Assembly: GCF_016427505.1 (NCBI RefSeq)
Contig: NZ_JAELXS010000009.1
Coordinates: 101,634-165,633, forward strand
Reading direction: 5' to 3'
Source: Sphingomonas mollis
Lineage (GTDB): Bacteria; Pseudomonadota; Alphaproteobacteria; Sphingomonadales; Sphingomonadaceae
DNA length: 64,000 nt
Shown here: positions 58,601 to 64,000 of the stretch, in pieces
Layout of the letters: the number at the start of each line of letters is the position of its first letter
Position numbering within the stretch: position 1 is the stretch's first letter
The notes under the pieces: generated by a model
The model's input: the letters and a program-made list of their open reading frames with translations, nothing else
What the model was told of the DNA's origin: nothing
Database searches by the model: none
Translations under genes and position numbers: made by a program

Positions 58601-59202
58601 ATCACCTGCGACTGTGCGGCCATGAACAGCTGCGCATAGGCGGTTTCGCTGAAATAATTCTTCGCGGTCGTTTCCGAATAGACGATCGCGACGCGCTTGC
58701 CGGCGTCGGGGACGATGCCGGTGTCGCCAAAGATCGTGTACTGGGGTCCGGAGTAGTTGCCGGGAATATAGGCCGCATCGTTGACGTCGGTCAGGATATT
58801 TATGGCGGGAGGATTGCCGATCAACGCCTTGGGAATCTGCACTTCCATGGTCTTGCCATCGGCCGATCGCGCCATCAGCAAGTTGCCCGCGACCAGCGTC
58901 TGCCCGGCCGCGCCCGTATAGAGAGACGCGGTGCCGTCGGCAGCGAAATTGATATTGTATTCGGCGCCACCTGCGAAGCCGAACACCTGATACCCGGTGG
59001 ATGCATTGCGATCGGTGTTGAGCCAGATCGTCGTATTGGCGCCGATAGCCGTGGGCGACGTCAGCGCGATCGAATAGGTGCTGGTGTCCGACGTTCCATA
59101 GACTCGATATCCACTGACGGGGGCCGCGCCATCGATGCGATCATCCTCGATCCATTCATCGAGTGTGCCGTCGATACGGATCGGACTATGCTGAACAGCC
59201 AT
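55636..59202 (-). CDS. RTX-repeat secreted polysaccharide deacetylase, PelA-derived
   Basis: 1188 residues from ATG 59202 (GGGGGAA upstream). Order: DOMON/CBM9-like beta domain (1-160, IRIDGTLDEWIEDDRIDGAA); GATase-like domain matching the middle of PelA (165-380, RVAIVYSETTAKNYFSETAY, LAKYDTIVFPSFRNVQ); NodB-type deacetylase (about 395-670) with Asp411/Asp413 in SRTDMDQSQ and zinc His487/His491 in GNELGSHSYTHPENTN; a beta domain; a cadherin-like domain (ITVLENSAAV-type, ATDANAALGD); RTX nonapeptides (GGxGxDxLxGG) near 930-1080; and a C-terminus FTPSDFML. No Sec or Tat signal. The D-F-M-L end is the Asp plus three hydrophobic residues expected for PrtD-type type I secretion. First gene of the pel operon. 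Confidence 0.88.
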   Translation of the reverse strand: MAVQHSPIRIDGTLDEWIEDDRIDGAAPVSGYRVYGTSDTSTYSIALTSPTAIGANTTIWLNTDRNASTGYQVFGFAGGAEYNINFAADGTASLYTGAAGQTLVAGNLLMARSADGKTMEVQIPKALIGNPPAINILTDVNDAAYIPGNYSGPQYTIFGDTGIVPDAGKRVAIVYSETTAKNYFSETAYAQLFMAAQSQVMQAGVPFDILTEKDLTSLQTLAKYDTIVFPSFRNVQVGSVDAITATLEQATRQFGIGLVAAGEFMTNGADNAALAGDSYGRMKLLFDATRITGGFPADVTLKSADANHLVLDNYVAGETIRQYTGVGWTAIGSVSGTGTTIVTETVNGQNYTAALATQTAGGGRNVLFSSEAVMADSNLLWQAVDHSVNGAGVSVGLEMTRNSSIVASRTDMDQSQYRDEVNPANNAPGIYDKLLPILESWKKDFNFVGSYYVNVGNNAAADETTDWTVSGAYYKQLLAMGNELGSHSYTHPENTNLLTPAEVAFQFGEARKVLEQEMSKVLGYAFTVGGAAVPGAPETLGTSQEIMKYVDYLSGGYAGVGAGYPNAFGYIQPGTDKVYLAPNTSFDFSLVEFQGKTPAQAEAAWAAEWAALTAKAETPVVIWPWHDYGPTAWTADATGAPSKYTQSMFTNWIERAYTSGAEFVTLLDLAQRVSAMSHATLTTSIVGDVITAKVGASNIGTFALDVDGQGSKVIKSVAGWYAYDEDSVFMPASGGTFTITLGAVADDVTHITALPMRASLISVKGDGRNLAFTAVGEGSVTIDLAATGTDWVKTTGATVVSRTGDILTLALGAIGSHDVAVGYVANVAPVLTSGAGKASIALTILENSAAVATIAATDANAALGDVVKYTLAAGGDAALFTVDEKTGVLKFIAAPDFETPLDAGRDNVYNVTVLASDARGASTAQAYAVTIGDVAGVNLRGGLFNDTLTGSGENDTIDGSWGNDILYGRGGNDTLIGGLGDDSLYGEDGNDNLTGDSGRDMLDGGAGNDTLNGGSGEDKLYGRAGNDTLIGDTYDDYLDGGDGDDFLDGGANEDILIGGAGNDILDGGSSEDILTGGAGRDIFRFSKASDTGTSRASRDVITDFIRGEDRIDLSLIDANTRVAGDQAFTLLSGTNAKFTAPGQLRVVYQVIDGVEHTILEGNTDTGSLAEFSVDLVGHFTFTPSDFML

Positions 59203-59517
59203 TTCTACTTCCCCCGATTCAGACAAGCGTCTCCCATCGCCAAAACAGTCGAACGACTAGTTTGGCAATATTCAAGGCGCGTCGTCGTATTCTGCTGAAT
59301 AACCCCGTTGTTTGGCCAACTATCACGGAATATGCATCTCGGTAACCCAGGCCATGTAACCAAAATGGCGATGTTCCAATTTGGAACATGCGAAACGATC
59401 ATTATGATTTGATAATAATTCTACGCTATTACCCCGCAACGGCGGTTCGTTTCTTGAACGCGACATGGGGATTTCGGCATTCCGTTCAGGGGGATGCACG
59501 GGCGGAGGCGTATCGGA
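59203..59517. promoter_or_regulatory. Divergent intergenic control region with palindrome
   Basis: 315 bp, AT-rich (notably 59391-59440) against a GC-rich background. ATGTTCCAATTTGGAACAT at 59371-59389 is a perfect 9-bp inverted repeat with a one-base centre, the form of a dimeric regulator site. Two TTTGGC runs lie near 59265 and 59310. It must hold promoters for both the RTX-pel operon and the type I secretion operon. The regulator is not identifiable. Confidence 0.6.
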
Positions 59518-61251
59518 ATGGCGGGGACGGAACGACCGTTCGGGTCGATGCAGGCCGCGTTGGCGGCATGTCGGCGGCATCTGGTGGCCGGCGGCGTGTT
59601 CAGCGCGCTGCTGAATATGCTCTATATCGCCCCGACTTTGTACATGCTGCAGGTCTATGATCGGGTCGTGCCGACCCATGGCCATCTGACGTTGCTATTC
59701 CTAACGATCGTGCTGATGGCGGCGCTGCTGGTGATCGCCGTGCTCGATCGCGTCCGCATGCGGCTGCTGGTCAGGGCCAGCGTCGTGCTGGACGTGACAT
59801 TGGCGCCCGCCATTCTGGATGCCGCGATCCGTCGCCCCGATCCGCCCGCCAGCCGGCAGGCGCTGCGCGATTTCGATGCGATGCGCCAGACGTTGACCGG
59901 CCCCGGCGTCCTCGCGCTGTTCGATGCACCATGGACGCCCGTCTACATCCTCATCTGCTTTCTGGTGCATCCGGCGATCGGCGCCGTCGCGCTGTTCGGT
60001 GGCCTGTTGCTGCCGTGTATCGCCTGGCGCAACGAAGTGGCCACCGGCACGAAGATGAAGCACGCCCAGCAAGCGGCCGTCGCTACCTATGCCGCGCAGG
60101 ATGCGCTGCTTTCCTCGGCCGAGGCGGTGCGGGCGCTCGGGATGCGCCGCAGCACCGTGGCGCGACAGGTGCGGCAGCGCGAGGTCGCGCTGGACCTGTC
60201 GACGTCGGCGGGCTTCACCAGCGGGTTCTATCTGGCCGCGACTAAGTTCGTCCGGCTGGCGTTGCAGTCGCTGGCGCTGGGTTTGGGGGCGTTGTTGGCG
60301 ATCGACGGCCAGATATCGCCGGGTGCCATCTTCGCCTCGTCCTTCCTGATCGCCCGCGCGCTGGCGCCGATCGAACAACTGGTGGCCGCGTGGAAGGGAC
60401 TGGTACAGGCGTGCAACAGCTATACCTCGCTGTCGACACTGGTCGGCCATGGCGCCCCTGTCGAACCCACCATCCTGCCGCCTCCCCGCGGCGCGATCGC
60501 AGCGGAGGGACTGACCGCGATCCTGCCGGGCCATGAGCGGCCGCTGGTCGACAATGTCAGCTTCGCGCTCGCTCCCGGCGAGGTGCTGGCGATTCTGGGG
60601 CCGAGCGGCGCCGGAAAATCCACCTTGCTGCGGCTGCTGGCGACCGCGATGCCCGCCGATCGCGGTACCATCCGGTTCGATGGCGCCGCGAGCACCGACT
60701 GGGATCAGGAGCGGCTCAACCGCGCGCTCGGCTTCCTGCCGCAGAACACGGCGCTGCTCGCCGGTCGGGTGCGCGACAATATCGCGCGCTTCTCCGGCGA
60801 GCTGGATGCGGACCGCGAGGATATCGACCTGGCGGTCGTCGCCGCGGCGCAATCGATCGGCGCGCACGACCTGATCGTCCGGTTGCCCGGTGGCTATGAT
60901 TACGAACTGGGCGCCGGCGGCGTCGGTCTGTCGGCGGGACAGGCGCAACGCGTCGCGCTGGCGCGGGCGGTGTTCGGCGATCCCGCCATCCTGCTGCTCG
61001 ACGAACCCAACGCGCATCTCGACGTCGATGGCGATGCGCTGCTGGTAGCCGCCCTCGCCCGACTGAAAGCGCAGGGCAAGACGATCGTGATCGTGTCGCA
61101 TAAATTATCGGTGCTGCCGGCGGTCGACAAGATTCTGGTGATGCGCGACGGCCGCGTCGCGCTGTTCGGCCCGAGGGATGAAGTGATGAATGCCCTGAAA
61201 CCGGCACCTGCTGTCACCGCCGCGCCACCGCGCCGCCCGGTGGCGCTGTGA
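59518..61251 (+). CDS. Type I secretion ABC transporter (PrtD/HlyB class)
   Basis: 577 residues from ATG 59518 (GGAGG upstream; an alternative start at 59494 adds eight). Lacks a C39 peptidase domain. Membrane domain with six segments (residues 20-290), then ATPase: Walker A GPSGAGKSTLLR, Q-loop FLPQNTALLAG, signature LSAGQAQRVALARA and Walker B ILLLDEPNAHLD. The short N-terminus matches PrtD. Divergent from the RTX gene, so its natural substrate is likely that protein. Confidence 0.92.
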   Translation: MAGTERPFGSMQAALAACRRHLVAGGVFSALLNMLYIAPTLYMLQVYDRVVPTHGHLTLLFLTIVLMAALLVIAVLDRVRMRLLVRASVVLDVTLAPAILDAAIRRPDPPASRQALRDFDAMRQTLTGPGVLALFDAPWTPVYILICFLVHPAIGAVALFGGLLLPCIAWRNEVATGTKMKHAQQAAVATYAAQDALLSSAEAVRALGMRRSTVARQVRQREVALDLSTSAGFTSGFYLAATKFVRLALQSLALGLGALLAIDGQISPGAIFASSFLIARALAPIEQLVAAWKGLVQACNSYTSLSTLVGHGAPVEPTILPPPRGAIAAEGLTAILPGHERPLVDNVSFALAPGEVLAILGPSGAGKSTLLRLLATAMPADRGTIRFDGAASTDWDQERLNRALGFLPQNTALLAGRVRDNIARFSGELDADREDIDLAVVAAAQSIGAHDLIVRLPGGYDYELGAGGVGLSAGQAQRVALARAVFGDPAILLLDEPNAHLDVDGDALLVAALARLKAQGKTIVIVSHKLSVLPAVDKILVMRDGRVALFGPRDEVMNALKPAPAVTAAPPRRPVAL

Positions 61252-62591
61252 GCGGCCGCGTGATGACGGCACGCTCCAAGCCCATGCGCTGGATGGACCC
61301 GACGTCCGATATCCGCACCGGCACCATCGTCGCGCTGCTGTTCTTCGTCGGACTGATCGGCTGGGCGGCGTTCGCGCGGCTCGATGCGGCGGCGCATGCT
61401 GCAGGACAACTCGTGGTGTCTGGGCAGCGTCAGGCGGTGCAGCATCGCGACGGCGGTGTCGTCGGCCGGATCATGGTGCATGAGGGGCAGCATGTCCGTC
61501 GCGGCCAGACCCTGATCGCCCTTGCCGCGCCGGAGGTGCAGGCACAGGAACGGGCGCTTGCTTCCAACACCATCCGTCTGCTGGCACAGCGCGCTCGTTT
61601 GCTGGCCGAACAGACCGGACAGGCCCGCCTCACCCCGCCCGCCGAATTTGCAAATCTGTCGGATGACGACCGTCCGCTCGCGGATCAGGCGCTCCGCGCG
61701 CAACAGATCGAACTGTCCGCCCGGCGCGCGACGGTGTCTGCGCAACGCGGTGCGCTCGGCCAGCGCGCGGCGCAGGCGCGGACGCAGAGCCGTGGCTATA
61801 CCCGTCAGGTCGAGGCGACGACGGAACAGCTGCGACTGGTCGACTCCCAACTGGCCGCGCTCGCGCCGCTCGCGCAACGTGGCTTCGTCGCGCAGACCCG
61901 CGTCCGCGAACTCGAACGGCTGCGGGCGCAATTGCAAGGGCAGGAGGGCCAGTACGATGCCAGCATCGGCGGCAGCCGCCAGTCGGCACAGGAGAATGTG
62001 CTGCAAAGCCTGCAGGCGCAGCAGACCTATCGCGAACGGACGGCGGCCGAACTGCGCGAGGTGGATACGGCGCTGGGCGACGTGTTGCCGAAACTGACCG
62101 CGGCCCGCGACCAGCTGGCCCGGACGATGATCCGCGCGCCGGCCACCGGATCGGTCGTCGGCCTGTCGGTCTTCACCGCCGGCGGCGTCATCAATGCCGG
62201 GCAGAAACTGATGGATATCGTGCCCGATCGCGCCCCGTTGATCGTGCAGGCGCGCTTCTCGACCGACGATGCGGACGATCTGAAGATCGGTCAGGACGCG
62301 ATGGTCCGCTTCCCATCCCTGCACAACCGCGCGCTGGCCGATCTGAAAGGGCGGTTGACGAAACTGTCGGCGGACAGCTTCGTCGACGAACATTCGGGCC
62401 AGGCATATTACGCCGGCGAGATCGTCGTCCCGCCGAGCGAACTCAAACTCGTTGGGGCCGAAGATCATGGGGTGACGTTACGAGCTGGCCTTCCTGCGGA
62501 AATACTGGTGCCGCTACGGGCGCGGACGGCGCTGGAATACGCGTTGGAACCCATAACGAGCGGTTTCTGGTCGTCATTTAGGGAGCATTGA
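61248..62591 (+). CDS. HlyD/PrtE-type membrane fusion protein
   Basis: 447 residues from GTG 61248, overlapping the ABC stop (GTGA). One membrane anchor (IVALLFFVGLIGWAAFARLD), a lipoyl-like hairpin with VVSGQRQAVQHRDGGVVG and IRAPATGSVVGLSVFTAGG, and a long coiled coil between (about 100-270). C-terminal beta-barrel LRAGLPAEILVPLRARTALE. Joins the ABC transporter to an outer-membrane TolC, which is not encoded in the window. Confidence 0.92.
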   Translation: MSGRVMTARSKPMRWMDPTSDIRTGTIVALLFFVGLIGWAAFARLDAAAHAAGQLVVSGQRQAVQHRDGGVVGRIMVHEGQHVRRGQTLIALAAPEVQAQERALASNTIRLLAQRARLLAEQTGQARLTPPAEFANLSDDDRPLADQALRAQQIELSARRATVSAQRGALGQRAAQARTQSRGYTRQVEATTEQLRLVDSQLAALAPLAQRGFVAQTRVRELERLRAQLQGQEGQYDASIGGSRQSAQENVLQSLQAQQTYRERTAAELREVDTALGDVLPKLTAARDQLARTMIRAPATGSVVGLSVFTAGGVINAGQKLMDIVPDRAPLIVQARFSTDDADDLKIGQDAMVRFPSLHNRALADLKGRLTKLSADSFVDEHSGQAYYAGEIVVPPSELKLVGAEDHGVTLRAGLPAEILVPLRARTALEYALEPITSGFWSSFREH

Positions 62592-62654
62592 ATCTGGTGT
62601 TCTGATCCCGCAGTTTGACAGTGCGATCCTTTCGCTGGAATGGAAGGAAGCAGC

Positions 62655-62936
62655 ACGGGACAAGTTCGTCACGGGAGCGCCACGACCACGCACGCCGTGG
62701 GAGCAGCGATACAGCGATCGCAGGCGTCGCTCGCGACGCCGAGCCGGGAACTTGGCATCAATCCGAAGACGGTGGCGAAGTGGCGTAAGAGAGCGACAGT
62801 CGAGGATCTGAAGACCGGGCCGAAGGCCCCTCGTTCAACGATCTTGACCAAAGCGGAGGAAGCAATGGTGGCGTTCCGTCCGCACACGCTGCTGCCGCTC
62901 GACGACTGTCTCTATACGGCAATGAGTAGCCCCTAG
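62655..62936 (+). pseudogene. IS481-type transposase, N-terminal fragment
   Basis: GQVRHGSATTTHAVGAAIQR, LGINPKTVAKWRKRATVEDL, FRPHTLLPLDDCLYTAMSSP: the HTH region of an IS481 transposase. The expected start Met codon seems to have become ACG. The frame stops just past LPLDDCLY, where the fragment at 9916-10650 would nearly continue (HGINRLPEV). Confidence 0.8.
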
Positions 62937-62944
62937 TTTTCTAG

Positions 62945-63720
62945 ACGTCTTCCAATTCCAAAATCTGCTGTCGTTCGAACTCGACGGGCGACAGCATTCC
63001 GTTCCTGACGTGCTTGCGCACCGGGCATTGTCATGGTAGTTTCCGTGTCGGCTCATGGAGTGCTCAAGATTGTGAGCGCGGATGAAGCAGCCCAGTCCAT
63101 ACTGGTGAACTGCGATCCCTGGTCTGAATGGATCAGCACCCGGCACTTCGGCTTGCGCCGCCATACAGCCATGTGCAGCGCCTGCTGCACCACATCGGTG
63201 GTCTGCCGGCTCTGCATCGACCATCCGACCACGCGGCGGGAATAGAGATCGATCACAACCGCCAAATAGGCAAAGCCCTCCAGGGTGCGGATGTATGTAA
63301 TGTCTGTCACCCAGGCCCGGTTTGGCGCAGCCACGTCGAACTGGCGATCCAGCGTGTTGTCGACCACCAGCGAAGGTTTGCTGCCATAGCTGACAAGTCG
63401 GCGCTTGTAGCCAACCTGCGCCCTGATACCTGCCAGCCTGGTCAACCGCGCAACGCGGTTGGGCATGTCCCGCCGTGATCCAGCAGGGCATCATGCAGCT
63501 TGCGGTAGCCATAGACCTTACCGCTGTCGTTCCAGGCCCGCTGCAGCGGCTCCGTTTGCCGAACGTCCTCCCAAGCCCGCTGGCTCCTCAGCGGGCTCTT
63601 CTGCCAAGCATAGAAACCGCTGGGCTGCACGGCGAGACAGCGGCACATTGCCCTCACGCCAAAGTGATCGCGATGCTCGGCAATGAACGCGTATCTCACT
63701 TTGCATCCCGAGCGAAATAC
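62945..63720 (-). pseudogene. IS3-family transposase (OrfB) remnant
   Basis: Minus-strand pieces in three frames: KVRYAFIAEHRDHFGVRAMC, RCLAVQPSGFYAWQKSPLRS, VYGYRKLHDALLDHGGTC; then NRVARLTRLAGIRAQVGYKR, APNRAWVTDITYIRTLEGFA, VVIDLYSRRVVGWSMQ, RVLIHSDQGSQFTSMDW; then RAHNLEHSMSRHGNYHDNA. These form the HTH_21 and rve domains of an IS3-group OrfB with at least three frameshifts. Dead. Terminal repeats not seen. Confidence 0.88.
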
Positions 63721-63744
63721 GCGGTGGCGATGGCGGTGACAGCA

Positions 63745-63865
63745 TGCCGCGAGCGGTGACGGGCAGATGGTCTCCTGCCGCCTGCGCGTCGTTGCTAAAG
63801 ACATATTGGTCGAACCAGCCGCGCACCGCGTCACGCTCGCCCGCTGGCAGGTCACGACGTAACTG
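63745..63865 (-). other. Unrecognised coding-like fragment
   Basis: Minus-strand frame reading GERDAVRGWFDQYVFSNDAQ, then AAGDHLPVTARGML, between the IS3 remnant and the tRNA terminator. It may be the end of a gene cut by the IS. Function not recognised. Confidence 0.3.
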
Positions 63866-63875
63866 CCTAGCAACA

Positions 63876-63907
63876 CAAAAAACCGCCCCGGGAAATCCCG
63901 AAACGGT
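63876..63907 (-). terminator. Rho-independent terminator of the tRNA-fMet gene
   Basis: Minus strand ACCGTTTCGGG-ATTT-CCCGGGGCGGT, an 11-bp stem with G-U pairs, followed by TTTTTTG. Confidence 0.8.
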
Positions 63908-63924
63908 CTGGTTGTTCTCAAATT

Positions 63925-64000
<76 letters not shown>

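Overview
The window looks like a stretch of chromosome from a GC-rich alphaproteobacterium, most likely a sphingomonad (Sphingomonas or a close relative). This is inferred from overall codon use, the mix of TonB-receptor, S9/S10 peptidase, GlsB, SWIB and DUF1178 genes, and short palindromic repeats of a kind I associate with sphingomonad intergenic DNA. Housekeeping markers are HU, Lon, rpsU, and tRNA-Val, tRNA-Arg and tRNA-fMet. There is no rRNA, CRISPR array or intact prophage.

Layout. 0-5 kb: a lipoprotein, a RadC-like protein with an unclear start, small membrane and hypothetical proteins, a membrane-anchored LuxR-type regulator and a DUF808 membrane protein. 5-10 kb: tRNA-Val, HU, Lon and an M1 aminopeptidase. 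9.9-10.7 kb: the C-terminal part of an IS481-type transposase, broken by short repeats. 10.7-15.4 kb: a tightly overlapped one-carbon operon (frmA, VOC protein, purU, S-formylglutathione hydrolase, folE, FolM-like reductase) joining glutathione-dependent formaldehyde removal to folate and pterin metabolism. 15.4-19.4 kb: stress and small proteins, tRNA-Arg, a DUF1178/nitrilase/glutaredoxin operon, comF and a methyltransferase.

19.4-27.7 kb is a catabolic island: a Gfo/Idh/MocA protein, an aldo-keto reductase, an SsuD-like flavin monooxygenase, an organic-anion MFS transporter, a TonB receptor with an in-frame amber codon, and a Tat-exported sulfatase. Together they suggest use of a sulfonated or sulfated sugar. 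27.8-41.7 kb is a mixed set: cell-wall hydrolase, two secreted serine peptidases, an MscS channel, GlsB, a PAS-LuxR regulator, GH43, an alpha/beta hydrolase, a 2-hydroxyacid dehydrogenase, a CDF transporter and rpsU. 41.7-46.3 kb holds IS remnants, a small ParD-like antitoxin gene and a large hybrid histidine kinase.

46.3-62.6 kb is the most unusual part: a rearranged Pel-type exopolysaccharide locus. On the minus strand it runs RTX-deacetylase, pelG, PelA-like glycosidase, PelB TPR part, PelB barrel part, pelD, pelE, pelF. Divergent from it are a type I secretion ABC transporter and its HlyD-type adaptor. The PelA deacetylase appears to have been separated from the glycosidase and fused to RTX repeats with a C-terminal type I secretion signal, so the polymer may be deacetylated outside the cell. 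PelB is split in two, PelD lacks the GGDEF domain that binds c-di-GMP in the Pseudomonas protein, and no PelC was found.

62.6-64 kb contains an N-terminal IS481 fragment that complements the one at 10 kb, a decayed IS3 element and an initiator tRNA. The two IS481 halves are oriented as expected if the 52-kb segment between them had been inverted.
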